DNA from: Chrysaora quinquecirrha
Lineage: Eukaryota > Cnidaria > Scyphozoa > Semaeostomeae > Pelagiidae
DNA length: 64,000 bases
Assembly (NCBI GenBank): GCA_014526335.1
Contig: JACTAT010000006.1
Coordinates: 3,913,202-3,977,201, forward strand
Reading direction: 5' to 3'
The translations under genes and the position numbers were made by a program. Shown here one piece after another: positions 13,001-25,057 of the stretch; position 1 is the stretch's first letter, and each line of letters starts with the position of its first letter. Below the pieces are notes generated by a model that saw only the letters and a program-made list of their open reading frames with translations, had not been told where the DNA came from and searched no databases.

Positions 13001-16000
13001 CCTGCTCCTTGTAATCCCGGTAATTGAATACCTAGAAATAAGGCGAAAAGCTCTTGATGAATTTGAGAAACAATGGATGGACTTTTTTCAGAAGAGAAAC
13101 AATAGACCTTTTCAATGAACAGATGCCATTATGGAATTTTCTCACTTTCGAGATACAGTGTTTTCCATACCAAATTCATATTAAGCAGGAAAATCCATTC
13201 TAAATGCAAGTTTTATAACTATCTCATAAGCGTTCAAATTTCTTGACTTTCTACGGCTTTGACCTGTCGGGGTGAAAAGTCCTCAACTTATAGAATCGGG
13301 AACCTTGAAGGCTCTTTAAATCAATAGCACAATTCACTAGGACGGTGGAACTTTCCATCTAGTCTTATTTCGCATTCACACTGCAAGTTAAACCAGTTTA
13401 AATTAAACCAGTTTATCTGGTTTAAATAAAGCATGTTTTAATGTGTCAATGTCAAGAGAGCATACGTTTTAGATGCTTTATACGATTTTAGCATCGACAA
13501 CTTGACATCTTGAAGTTTTGAATAATTTCAGTCTCGGCGGCCTTTCGGCGAAAAAGGTCTGTGCGAGAAAAAAAATTGACTTTGCATTTTTGCTGTATCA
13601 ATGTTGAATTTCGATAATGAAAAAACATTAATGGCACCATAGCAAGAATTAGGCCATTGGTGCTGCTCTTTCACTGTATTGCACTGGAGTGACCCCTGGT
13701 TGTTAGTTGTGAAATCATTACTGGATAATATCTATACAATGAAAACACATACTTGAAGCTTGGCTTTGAGCAGCGGCAAGATTTCCAAGATTGCCGAGAT
13801 TAGCAAGTGAGTTAGTTGACGTGCTTGTGAGGCCCGCATTCGTGAGAGATTGTTGTGATGCCGGTCCATTTAACGCCTGTGCAGCCAATCCCAGCTGAGA
13901 CTGCGAAGTCGCTGTTATCTGTTGTTGTTGCTGCTGCTGTTGTTGGTTGGCAAGTGCAGCAGCTGCTACGATGGCTCCCATTGTTCCAGGAACACCAAGG
14001 GAAGGCATTGTCATGCCCGCTGCTAAAGAATTAAGGAGAGTGTGATGATAAAGTAGCAGTACAGTGGAGGATGTTCAGAACGGTGGAGGGATATCATCAA
14101 TAGACTATGGTACAATGGAGGATATTCAGTACAGTGGAGGGATATCACCACTACAGGGGAGGGTATTCAGTACAGTGGAGGGATATCATCAAAACAGTTG
14201 AGGACCTCTAAGAATGATGCATGATTCAGAGTTTTCTTTCATAAATTAGATTTTCGAGAAAAACAGAGGTGGCTTCTAATAGCTCAACCATGTCGTCTTC
14301 AACATTAAAAATAATGGCTCAAAATACGCAACAAAATGTACAATTTTCTTTTTGTACAGAACGTATAAGTGACTTAAATGAATTATATGAAATAAATATA
14401 CCTGGGTTAATCAATCCAGATGCCAGTCCAGCAGGCAGCGTTCCAGCAGCAATCGCTTGTTGTAGAAGCTGCGTAGAACAAAATGAATATCAAAATATTA
14501 AGAAATTCATGGGTTAATAAAATAATATGTTAATAAATGGTAGTACATGAATCATACATGACAAACTTCACATTTGTCTTTTGTAACATGATTGAAATCC
14601 TACGATGATGTCATCATCATCACCAAAACAGCCAGTCAAATTTTTGGTCTAAATAAAACTGTCATGTAATTTTTGCCGTTACATTGTAGTGGACATTTTG
14701 AACTAATGCTTGACGGTTAGCCTGAATAAAATCATGGCATTTACTTTAAGATGTTTAGTATCATGTATAGCACAAAGTCAAAGCTAAGGTTATTACTCAC
14801 AATAAAGAAGTTAGTTACAGATTGCTTAAAAGTTAAATTTGATTGATACTAGATCTAGACGAACAGGCTCACCCAAGAATTGTTTCATAACACGGTGGTC
14901 TGATGAAGATGATCTCCTAAGGCTCTAGCTAAACGATCAAACATTGTTGGTCAAGCATTCAAGGTATACTTTAAGCATTGTTTGGCATTTAGTCAAGACG
15001 CAAAGCTATGCTTGGTAAGCAGAACTTGCTCAGAAAGTCTTCGAAAGAAATCAGAGTTTCTGCTTATCACAAGCAAAACATTGTATGAAATGTTCAAGTT
15101 GCTGCCGCGTCGTAGTCCAATACAGCTGACCAGTGGTGTCAGAAGCTCAGCGACGTCGGGGGTCAAGCCTCAGCTACGGTTGAGTCACAGCTAAATCCAG
15201 GTCTCGGTTAGTTAACCTGCTACTGAGATCCTAGCGACTGGCGACTGGCGCTAAATACACCATTTCACTTTCATCTTTCACCCTTTGGTCAACAATGTAT
15301 GATCGTTTGACCCAAGTGAAAGTCGCATAAACATTCTATAGGAGGGCTTGATTGAAAATCCATCCTTCGTAAAGTTCACAACGTACAACTGAGACAAAGA
15401 ACAAATAGAAACACACAACACAAAGACACATTCGCAAACGACACAAGGTCACCAACGATTAAAACAACACTCGCTTACAGGAAGGATCTGAAAATACGAC
15501 GAGGTGGGGCACAGACACCATCGACAAGTGACAAGATTACAAATGAGCCCTTTTAGACCTATAGCTTCTGTGCCAGTTTAGCAATTTGTGATTGTGACGC
15601 AGATAACCAAACAAGTAGAGGGACCTTTAGCTTGGACACAAAAGGACAAATGGATAATATCGAAAACAATAGGAAACGGATACAAACGAGGGACGAATCA
15701 CTCAAAATAATCTTATCCTCTGAAAGAAGAATCTTTCAAATGCTAAAATAGATTTCAACAATTACAGAGGAAAAGACCACTTTGGGTGGTAATGATTTGA
15801 CCCTCAAGTAAAATGAAAAACACGGAAATCATAATGAATTAAGTAAAACAAATAAACACAAAAACGATTCAAAGTAAAAACCGTATTTTCTCCGTTCTCA
15901 CTTTATCTCCTACAATGGCCTCTCTGTAATTACTGGATCCCTTTTTCAGAAATATCTGAATATGTCTTTACAAAAAGCATTTTTGATACACCCATACATT

Positions 16001-19000
16001 TGGATGACGGAAATCTATCTTTAGAATGGCCCTGTTTTGGAAATCTATCTTTAGAACTACCCTGGTATCCTGATACCATTTACATGCATCTACAGTGCAC
16101 TTTAGAGAAAATACGGTATTCAAAATGACAACACAACACACACCTGAACATCCCCATTGTTTTGTTGCGACAAAGACTGATATATGAAATAAAATGAAAG
16201 GAGACAAATATAACACAAATTAAGATTACGAATAAGAATAATGACCTTAAATCAGAAACAGAAGAAACAGGAATAATAACGAATACAAGGACGTGTATGA
16301 TTGATATTCTAGTGACATTTGATAACGTCCAAAAGTGGCATTGTAAAGGGCTGTTCAAAGGCTCTCGACTTCTTATCTGTAAATTTTTTACTTTTGTTGG
16401 GCAATCTGGACAAATGACAAGACAACATTTGCTGGACAGTGTCTATCGACAACTTGTTGCCTAGACTTACACGTTTTTTATAAGGAACACCTTTATAAGG
16501 AACTCGAGGCTGAAAATTCCCAAAAAATTAAGGAACTTTAAGGAACGGTCAAGGCTCGGATGAAAAACTAAGAATAACTTTTTTCAAGAACAAGACGATT
16601 TGTACAGAAAAATAACAATATATTTCCCATAGTTCTGCCAAAAAAGACTCCATCTACTTTTTGTTTTGTTTAACCAATCGGTCAAGGAACAGACTTTCTT
16701 TAAGTCAAGGTAATTGGCAGAAAATTCTACCCACACTTTAGCCTCATGCTTCCTATAAAGGATGTTCTTATGAAACATCGTGCAACTCCGTAGCCTATTT
16801 AAAACGAATTATAAGCCCATTGTGATGCGTTACTTTAGAACATCAATAATTTTACCAACCTGTTGATAAGTGTTTGTTGCGATTCCTCCTCCAAGATTGT
16901 TTCCTTGAGCAAGTTGCATGCTTAATCCAAGACCAAACATATTACTGGCAATCGTTTGCATTCGTTTTTGCGCTTTGTCCTTTTCTGTATCTGCAGGTTT
17001 GACAACGATCGGCGATGAGCAGCCCTAGAAAGTAATCAATCACCTCTTAGTCTTTGCCCTAAATCAGGTTCCATATTTCTATTTGATCTTAACTGGAACT
17101 GCAATTGATTTGGGAGATTTCATCAAATCACGTTAAAGGAAAGTACCTTTTAATGTATTTTTGTCATGAGTGGCGAACACTAGAATAGATTTTTCCACAA
17201 GCGACATGCCAAAAGAGACTTGTACCAGAGCCAACGATGTTTCCACTCAGCTATAGAGCTCAATGGATTTGCGGAGTTACTCTCCAAGTCACACAACACA
17301 AGGCTCAAATCCTGTTTGACCTTTTCAGTGTTTTGGCTATGTTGAGCCATCTTCAGCACAATAATTTGTCATGAATTTCGAAAATTAGGATATAGTTTTC
17401 CACAAGTGGAGTACCACAATAGGATCTGAACCTGGACTGCATGGTAAAAGAGCCAAGAACGCTTCCACTGAGCTACAGAAGAATGTCTTGAGATGTTGTT
17501 TAAGGTGCTGTCGCATCATGGTCCAATTAAGCTGGATTGGATGGGTTTCAAACCCCAGCTACAGTGAGTCACAGCCAAGGTTCAGGTCTCGATTAGTTAA
17601 CCTACTACTGGGATCCTAGCGATTTTTATCTTCCTCAGATCAGGAAAACTTCAAGAAAAAGATTCATAGTAGAAAGTCTATCAAAGTTTAGCTATTAATC
17701 AAAGAAGGCATGAGTGTTTTACCTCCATTGTAGTACTGTTGTGCATTTTAATGACTGCATTCTGAGCTTGTAATCTTGTGGCAAACTTTAAAAAGGCACA
17801 GCCTGAAAAAAGTATCATAATATCAAGGGTCTATCATTTGACAACCAAAGCTGGTTCACTATGAAAAATATAAAATAAGTTAACAGTATCAGTATATCAA
17901 ACAGTTACCGGATTTTTGACATTCATTGGTTTAGTACTTTTGACTGTGGTCAAGAAAAGCTGCCCTTCAGTCTGTTTTCAAGGGGGTATGATGGGGGACT
18001 CTGATCCTTGTCCTAACAGAATCTAAAGTATCTCTTTTACAAAATCTCATTACCTTATACTTTTCATATCCCATTTGATAAAAATCTATCCTGTTACATT
18101 TGAGGAGTGTACTGAAAAATTAATAAGCTTGGATTTTTGCCTGATTAGCTACGAGAAGCCTTTAAAACTCCTGCATCGACCATTATCTGTTGACTAGATC
18201 TTTTTGCATGAGAAGAAAAAATCAACTTCTGGTCCTGAAATCAGCAATTGGATGTGAAATGATATCAAATCCTTGTTAACAACTTTCTATGAATCCTGAA
18301 TCCTTATCACAATTTCAAAAAAAACCTATTATAAAAATTTGATTCTCATCAATGTTTTGGAGTTAATCCCAGAATTTTGGTAGGAGGTCAAATTTAATAT
18401 CTTGATAAAGCAGCTTATACCTCTCTTTTAACTCACTATCTAAATCTGTGATAAAACATCATAGAGGAGAGAAAAAGAATCTCTAAACTGTTTTAATTAC
18501 CTTTACTAGTGCCATTTGAATTCTTTAATACTGTGACTTCTTCAATTGTACCAAATGGTGAAAACATTATTTTTAGATCTTCCTCTGTCGTGTGTCTGCT
18601 GATCATCCCAATAAATAATTTACGATCCTCTATTAGAGAAAGAAAGAATTATCTTTAACAAAGCTCAGTCTTTAGTAGCGAAGACCTATATTGTTTTCTG
18701 GGGATGAGTTATAGTAGCGATAATTACTTAATCTAAGTGTCAGGATACAGTTGACATCTGCTATCTCGACTGCCCGCTATCTCGAACATTCGCTATCTCG
18801 AACGATTTTCCATTTCCCTCGTTTTGGTATAAGGGTTTGTATAGAAAAATCATTCGCTATCTCGAACCATGTTATCTCGAACATTCGCTGTCTCAAACCA
18901 TTTTCGATTTCCCATGGAGGAAAACCTGCTCTTTATCTCGAACTTTGCCAAATTTTCTGCTGAACTGGATAAAGAGACAGCCTGAAAATATGTATAAGTT

Positions 19001-22000
19001 CGCCTAGCGGAGCGGGAATGGCAGCAGCTAAGTGATATGCTGCCCATGTATACAATAGATGAAGCTGTTCTCTTTCTAGATGTGCTGCATCGCCATTATC
19101 TAAATTTCACCAATAGTAGTTTCAAAAATACCAGACTTGTTTGATGAAATTTGGGATCAGTAACCCTGCATGTTAATAGGGGTTCCTTTTCTGACTTAAA
19201 AACTATAATTTTTTATATTTATATGGGGCATCCGTTATTTCGAACATTCGCTATCTCGAACAAATTCCAGTTTCCCTTGAGAGTTCGAGATAGTGGATGT
19301 CAACTGTATACAGAATTTCTACTTTACTTGGGACACTGTTGATTATTGCCACCAAAATTATGGGTACTCATAATTCTGACCTCTGAAGATACGTAGTTTA
19401 CAACTCAGACTAGCTGGACTCAGCCAGTTGTGTGTGTTACCAAATGGGAATACAAAAGTAACCATAGGGCTACACCACTGCTACCATTAGGCTATACCAT
19501 GACAAACACCATGACAATAGTAGTAAATGGTACTCTATGTTAGAGAATCTAAGTAAAAATTGATAATATTTAAACACCATAGAACATAGCATATATGCAT
19601 AACTATCAATTGGCTACTTTTTTGATCAACTATGCAATGAATGACCAATGAATGACATATGATATGGGTTTTCTAATTTTTTCAGCAAAAATTATATTTT
19701 GTCTTATACACTTAGTTCTTTAGAGGTTGATAGATTACCAGATGAGAGATAGGGCCAGGTTAGAAGTTACAGTCCTTTTTACAGAATTCCCGGGTGTATC
19801 AAGCTTGGTTCAGGTGCAGGTTCAGGTGCAGGTTCAGGTGCAAAGAGTCCCAAAGGAAAATGAATGCCCCCCTCCCTAATGCAGAAGAGTACATAGTGAT
19901 ATAAGCTGTAAGGCAAAATTTACAAACTCCCACCTGATTTTGTTTCAGAGTCAGCAGGCTTCACTTGCAATGCATTTTGCATCTGAAATTTAGAAGAAAC
20001 AGATAAAACATTCAGTCAGTCCCCCAGCCCATGAAAATTTCTGAGGTGCAATTGACTCCTTGGAGATCTTGGACAAATTTTTATGTTTTCCATATCCTTT
20101 TGTTTTGACAGAAATTTTAAGGGTTAAGAGCAAAATGCCCCACCAATATTTTCATGATAGGCCTTTAAAAACTGAAAAACATACTATTTAGGGAATCAAT
20201 GTGCTATCCTGAAGGCACTCTATGGGACATATATCATGTTCATCAGAATCATATAACCCCAAACTTACGTCCATTTAAACATTTACCAACCTTAAAGTTC
20301 ACAACAAAATGATTTTGAAAGTGGCTTGCCTTATCGGCAATCATCGCTGACTATCTTATTGTTTAAATGTAATCATGCAAGTCTGATTATCAAAAAATTG
20401 ACAGCTGCCATTGTTCTGGTTTGAAGATCTGCGTCATGAAGGCTGAATCGCAACAGATAGTCATTGGTGTATGGAAACACTGAAATGAAGCTGCAGATGG
20501 AAGATGGAAGACGGGATCGGTGATGACAGCAGATGGTCACCGATCTCTCTACGATTTTGTGGAAACCAGGCTTTAACAAGGAAAGGATCCTCTGTTTGCT
20601 AGATTATTCAATTATCTATCAAAATTCCTCTTAGTATAACACTCACCCCTGGCAGTATTTTGCTTTCATGTAATTGATTTTGAGCTTTTATAGCTGCCTC
20701 TTTGCTGCAAAATGTTAGAAATGCACAACCTGAAAAAAAGGAAAGATTCTTATAAATATATTGTTCAAAACAGAAAAGACGATTTTTCCAGGAAATATCT
20801 AGGCGGCAAGAACCATAATCATTTTGATGTTTCCCGTGCAATGTTTTCATGAAATGAAAACCATGAGGTTTCAAATTTTCAATTAAATTGTAATTTCCCA
20901 AAATCTTTTTGATAAACTTTGTTTGGCTTTTGTCAATCAATTTGTGTAACTAAGCCTAAGGCTGCTGAATTTTCTACATAATAACAAATCCAAATATTTT
21001 GTTGAAACCTTTAACATCTGTTTGAATATGGCAAATTATATTTTCTTTCAAAGAAATGGATGTTCAGCTGTACAAGAAAACATCTGTCTGAAAGTCAAAG
21101 TCTGGAAACAGTTTCATATTACAGTATTATTTTTGTAGACGATTTGTCATCAAGGATTATTTAAATAAAATTTGTATAACAATTTTGAGGACAATCCAAT
21201 TTATTAAAAACTAGACATTTCTGGAAAAGTGTGAACAAGGGAACCTTAAGAAGACAAGATTTAGTTCAATTATAAGCCTTTTCCACAATATCTTGTTGAT
21301 GCAACAAAGGCTATGACTTGCAAGACTTTGTTTTAATGTAGGACAAATGAGGCTACAGTATTTGCATAGATCTTTTCAACAAACAGCCACTATTATCATA
21401 ATTTTTCCAAATTTCTTGACAGAAAGTTTCATACCAAATTGGTATTAAGCAGCCAAAACTTAATCTAGGGGCAAAGTTTAACTACATAAGTGCTTGATTT
21501 TATATGAGGGTTCAAATTTTACAATTTTATAATGGCTCCAACCTGAAGTTTCACCCCAATTAACTTTTCACAGTCAAAGTGCATATAGAATTTAGACCTT
21601 TCAATATTTGAGGGGCATTTCACTCTGCAAAAAGGCGTACGAGATTTCTATTAAAACAAAAGGACTTTCAAGGGACTTCCGAGAAAACAATAGGACTTCC
21701 TGCAAAGGTGTACGAGATTTCCAAGGAGTGAATTGCCCTTGTCAATATTCATGAAATCAAAATTAAAAGCCTTGGAATATTGAAACATTGCATCTAGATG
21801 AAGTTCTAGATGCTTTATACAATTTTAGAATAAAAAACTCTGAAATTTTGGGAAATTACAATCCTGCTTTTCATTTAAAAGGTCTATTTCAAGCCATAGC
21901 AGTTTCCATAGGGCAAGATTTTTAACAGAAATGTAATTTTGAAACTTACAAAAGACCAAGAGTTTGGGGTGTTAAAATGGCTTTTGATGGTGTAGGAGAG

Positions 22001-23384
22001 AAGTCTTCATCTCTCTACCTCTGACATTTTTGTGGGTTTTTATGTGCTGAAGCCTTAGCTTATTATAAACTGAATATACTATTCTTTATAAGCTATAACA
22101 AAATAATTACTTTTTTAATCTGTTGTGATATCTATCAAAACCTTTACATCTTCATGTTTTAAATGGTTTGAACAAAGCTTAGTTGGGATGCCAGTTTCAT
22201 ATCCTTTCATCTCAAGAATAGTTATATTAACACTAACCCACAATGAAGGACTAAAAAATGTTACAATTTACACATTAAAGAGCTTTTTCACAGCTTCCAC
22301 TCTTCAAATGGCCTTCCTATAGATGGTAGACAGAAATGGAAGAAAATTTCATTTTACTCCAGGGAATTATGTCTTAACCATATCTGAATCACATGATCTG
22401 AATTAGCATCACTAATTTATTAAATTGCTTCTCAACCTGCTAATTTTGTTCACAACTAAGGTGAAAAGATCCAGACAAACATAAATCAGTTAATGGAGGG
22501 TTCATGTTCAACAATGATGACAAGCCATTTAACTTTCTTCTGTTTTATGAAGATACAAATAATTTATTGACTTATTAGTCTTGATTGACTCTTTAACTAT
22601 TATATATCTTTTTAAATTACTGGAATTTACTCTTAATGACTGCTATCAAATTAAATAATTGTTATCTGTCACAACCTGTAATATTTGTTGGCACTAATGA
22701 TCTAAAACCTGCTCAACTGTAAATCTTTATGAGACCAATACCATAAATACTTTAATATTTTATTGGACATTTAAGATCAATTTTTTTCAACCAAATAAGC
22801 TTTAGGATTCAAAACTGTAATAAACCATAATCTCAAATTTTTTAACACAAAAAGTTTTTTTTGAAACTGACATGGACATCCAACATTCCAAAATGAAACA
22901 AATTAAAACTTGTTGAAAGCATGGGTTAATATTAACAATCTCTGAGGTGCCTTTTCAAAATAACTTCATTAGGATTGCGATTTGGAAGAAACTGTGATGA
23001 ATGGAGTGTGTAAAATAATGCTTTAGATTCGTGCGACGGAATGCGTACGTAGTAGCTTACGCCTTACAGCCTTAGGCCCACAAATCTAGGCCATAGGTTT
23101 GCTTTGGTTTCTACCAGCTAAAAAAGATTTTTCATGTCGTGTTTGAGGAGCATCACACAATGTAAGATAGCTAAAGAACAAAAAGGCTTCATCTTTACCT
23201 TTATGTTGTCCGGTAAACTTATCTCGCAGTATCGACAAATCGTAAATTTCACCAAACTCTTCGAATAATGGACGGAGATCTTTTCTTCCCAAGTTCGGGG
23301 AACCTGTCCCACGAAAACTTTATGTGAAAGGCTAGCCTCTGGGTTTGGCTTGACGTGAATACCATTTTGAACGTGAAACGACAT
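10009..23384 (-). CDS. CELF: CELF/Bruno family RNA-binding protein, 13 exons, one frame break
   Basis: RNA-binding regulator of splicing and translation with three RRMs. Coding exons in order: 23384-23199, 20729-20647, 19982-19934, 18629-18501, 17802-17723, 17024-16860, 14468-14402, 14022-13753, 13031-12828, 12092-11997, 11744-11679, 11125-10982, 10136-10009. Every junction has GT/AG and a consistent phase. The product is about 555 residues. RRM1 (about 22-105) has RNP2 VFVGQV and RNP1 GCAFLTF. RRM2 (about 107-185) has LFIGMI and GCAFLKF. RRM3 (about 467-545) has LFIYHL and GFVSYE, and the protein ends with LKVQLKR as in CELF1/2. The linker is rich in Gln, Ala, Asn and Leu and has a nine-Gln run and a pentapeptide-repeat exon. 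Exon 1 reads WEEK, then loses frame at the four-T run 23281-23284 (plus strand); one more base there gives the expected [10 protein letters not shown] continuation and makes the whole coding length divisible by three. CELF1/2-like versus CELF3-6-like was not resolved. Confidence 0.88.
10812..10942. mobile_element. Short inverted-repeat element in last CELF intron
   Basis: Begins CAGACTTATTACATGAGTC and ends with the near-complement GACTCATGTAATAAAT. An element with the same kind of ends lies at 34617-34745, and single ends of the family are seen near 11848 and near 12800. It has no coding capacity and is non-autonomous. Confidence 0.5.
12828..13031 (-). repeat. CELF exon encoding LQ-x-x-G pentapeptide repeats
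   Basis: This exon (coding exon 9, 68 codons) is almost entirely tandem five-residue units of the form G-L-Q-x-x, where x is Ala, Gly, Ser, Asn or Thr, about 13 in a row at residues 344-411. At the DNA level it is a 15-base minisatellite around CTGCAGG or TTGCAAG. It lies in the RRM2-RRM3 linker, normally low-complexity and Ala/Gln-rich in CELF proteins. It keeps phase 1 on both sides, so repeat number could change without breaking the frame. Confidence 0.8.
14040..14200. repeat. Minisatellite in CELF intron 7
   Basis: The motif ACAGTGGAGG(G)ATAT with TCAGTAC or CATCA spacers recurs about seven times over 160 bases, starting some 20 bases beyond the acceptor of CELF exon 8. No coding role is seen. 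Confidence 0.6.
14924..15311. mobile_element. Degraded inverted-repeat element, 'CGATCAAACATTG' family, with SINE inside
   Basis: Left end GCTAAACGATCAAACATTG, right end GTCAACAATGTATGATCGTT, roughly complementary. The same ends appear at 56591-56853 and 57749-57958, and related interior sequence at about 38800-39115. The interior from about 15095 to 15240 is a tRNA-derived SINE copy, which appears to have inserted into the element. Confidence 0.45.
15095..15240 (+). repeat. tRNA-derived SINE, family 1, copy in CELF intron 6
   Basis: Shares GCTGCCGCGTCGTAGTCCAA near its start and GTTAGTTAACCTGCTACTGA then GATCCTAGCGA near its end with the copies at about 17495-17625 (+) and 42530-42690 (-). 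Its pol III B box is degraded here; the 42530 copy keeps an intact one. Confidence 0.6.
16471..16783. mobile_element. Inverted-repeat element, 'TATAAGGAAC' family, copy in CELF intron 6
   Basis: Left end ACGTTTTTTATAAGGAACAC, followed by a second TTTATAAGGAAC; the right end reads, in complement, as CACG then TTTCATAAGAAC and a second ATAGGAA copy. The same double TATAAGGAAC ends with an internal poly(T) occur at 62434-62809 and 63187-63593, and a related piece at about 36918-37302. Non-autonomous, no coding capacity. Confidence 0.55.
17185..17370 (-). repeat. tRNA-derived SINE, family 2, first copy
   Basis: On the minus strand TATAGCTGAGTGG resembles a pol III A box and GGTACAAGTCTC, about 35 bases later, a degraded B box. 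The segment shares a GACCTTTTCAGTGTTTTGGC to CTTCAGCAC stretch with 46580-46735. It lies in CELF intron 5. Confidence 0.5.
17395..17478 (-). repeat. tRNA-derived SINE, family 2, second copy (tRNA-like head)
   Basis: Minus strand: TAGCTCAGTGG (complement of 17465-17475) matches the tRNA A-box consensus and GGTTCAGATCC (complement of 17422-17432) the B box, 33 bases apart, as in a tRNA. Cloverleaf arms are not preserved well enough to call a functional tRNA, and the flanking text (TTTTCCACAAGTGGAGTACC) recurs in the other copies, so a SINE head is preferred. Confidence 0.6.
17495..17625 (+). repeat. tRNA-derived SINE, family 1, second copy
   Basis: Similar along its whole length to 15095-15240: GGTGCTGTCGCATCATGGTC, GAGTCACAGCC, GTTAGTTAACCTACTACTGG, GATCCTAGCGA. 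It sits between the family 2 copies and CELF exon 5 (17723). Confidence 0.6.
18748..19306. mobile_element. Pogo/Tigger-type non-autonomous DNA transposon
   Basis: Starts CAGTTGACATCTGCTATCTC and ends GAGATAGTGGATGTCAACTG, flanked on both sides by TA. Inside, CGCTATCTCGAAC is repeated many times near both ends. TA duplication and CAGTTGAC termini are typical of the pogo branch of Tc1/mariner. No transposase frame remains. It lies between CELF exons 4 and 3. A partial relative (TTCGATATAG, GTATGTCAACTG) is seen at about 37330-37372. Confidence 0.75.
21610..21740. mobile_element. Short inverted-repeat element, 'GAGGGGCAATTCACTC' family, copy 1
   Basis: Begins GAGGGGCATTTCACTC and ends GAGTGAATTGCCCTT; the interior has CTTTCAAGGGACTTCC. 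It is the reverse orientation of the copy at 24305-24436 and is related to 58132-58431. Too short to encode anything. It lies in CELF intron 1. Confidence 0.7.
23281..23284 (-). other. Single-base frame break in CELF exon 1
   Basis: On the minus strand the exon reads GAAGAAAAGATCTC. With four A the frame runs into ISVHYSKS, which is not RRM-like. With five A it gives KDLRPLF, the conserved RRM1 helix 1. The exon is 186 bases as given but must be one base longer to join exon 2 in phase. Most likely an assembly or read error; a real null allele is the alternative. Confidence 0.75.
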
Positions 23385-24304
23385 TTTCAGGCAATAATAC
23401 AGTGAAAAGGAACAGAACGACACAAAGAACTTGAACACAGACAGCACTGACCACTATCAACTGCAAACTACCAACATTGATACATTCACATGCTTGCTTC
23501 ACACATTCGAAATCATTATCTCGTACAGGCGGGAAATTAAGGTACGCATGCGTCAGCTGGTGACGAATTTCTTTTGTGTCTGTGATTTTCCTGTCATGAC
23601 ATCATGGTAACCCAAACTGAAGGGTCCGGAGGGTCCCACCCAACTATCTAAACACTTTAGCCGGGGCGGGGCAGGGGGTGCTTCGCTTAGTTTTGGATAG
23701 GGACGTGCTGCCCAAGAAAAAAATGCCTACCCAAATTCATACAAAATTTCTGAAAACGTAGCAACAGTATACCCAGACTTATACGAAAATCTTAACTCGT
23801 GCACTTCTACTTTGTATGCTAAAATGTACAGTACTACTGTATCATACAGTATGTCAGTTCGAAAAAATATTTTTATAAAGTTTATACCGATTAAAAAACA
23901 ATACCTTTATTTAAACCAACTTTTAGGAAATTTAGACTTTGTTCATACCAAATCATGAAACGATACCCTTTCGGGCAGCACGTCTTCAAAATACTGCATA
24001 TATAAAGTACCCCTTGGGCATCTCAGCTTCATAAGTGAGGGTACGAAAACAACAGAAAAGACCCTTTGTTTTGCAAATATTAATGAGTTCAGTAACAATC
24101 CATCCACAGTTAGCACTATTACCTGAGCTAATGCTTACAAGAAAGTAGCTACGCTATTTCTTGTATAGGTTAAGTAGAGACAACAAGGGCGCTTTGCCTT
24201 GCCTGTATCCCGTCTGCCAGCCTACCAAGCTGCTATAATTCTCTATTTAACTTGAAGGTCTAAGAAACAAAAAGCCTACAATATATTTCAGTATCTTTCT
24301 ATTC

Positions 24305-24436
24305 GAGGGGCAATTCACTCCTTGAAAGTCTCGTGCACCTTTGCTGGAAGTCCTATTGTTTTCTTGGAAGTCCCTTGAAAGTCCTTTTTTTTAAGTGGAA
24401 GTCTCGTACGCCTTTTTGCAGAGTGAAATGCCCCTC
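24305..24436. mobile_element. Short inverted-repeat element, 'GAGGGGCAATTCACTC' family, copy 2
   Basis: GAGGGGCAATTCACTC at the left faces GAGTGAAATGCCCCTC at the right: 16-base inverted ends with one mismatch. The 132-base body is the reverse complement of 21610-21740, including TGGAAGTC repeats. Non-autonomous and best preserved of the three copies. Confidence 0.75.
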
Positions 24437-25057
24437 GTTTCTATTGACATTTGTCGTTCATAAACTCCAGAGCAAAACGAGAAAAACTTAGGTATATTCG
24501 TCCCTCCTTACAAACGAGAAGGGTGGAAATTAATAGCACAAAACGTACTGTAGGTAGCCAAGGTATAGTTCAGTGGATGAAGGTTTAATATAATAAGAAA
24601 TTAGGCAACGGTTTGAGCGAACACATCGATTTGCTCTCGCTCACTCTCGCTAGCTAGGCACTACCCTGGATGTAGCTAGGCACTAATCCACGAGTACTCG
24701 ACGAGAGTAGTTTTAATATCAAAGTCATCGCACACGGCTAGAGCCTACACTTTCACTTTAACTTTCAGGAACCGGCACTACTACTACCAAAACAAAAGTT
24801 ATTCAATTCTGCTTCGTACTTCTTTCTTCTTTGGACAGAGATTCAGAAAAAAAACACACAATTTGCTGGTGCGATTCCCCAATCAACGTAATTTCGGGTT
24901 TAATTTATGCCATATACTATGTCATATACTATATACACAAGTGACAGTGACACGAGCTCTGCTATCTTTACCATCAGAAGCTACTAAAGTACAAAATCCA
25001 ATTGTTAGGAATTACTATCAGAAGAGAAGAGTTAAGCAACAACAACCACTATCAGTG

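Noticed and set aside
17395..17478. Functional tRNA gene
   Set aside because: A and B boxes are good, but arms do not pair convincingly and related copies exist nearby, so it is annotated as a SINE head.
23640..24000. Inverted-repeat element with GGGACGTGCTGCCC ends
   Set aside because: Only about 12 bases are complementary and no target duplication is seen; mentioned but not annotated separately.
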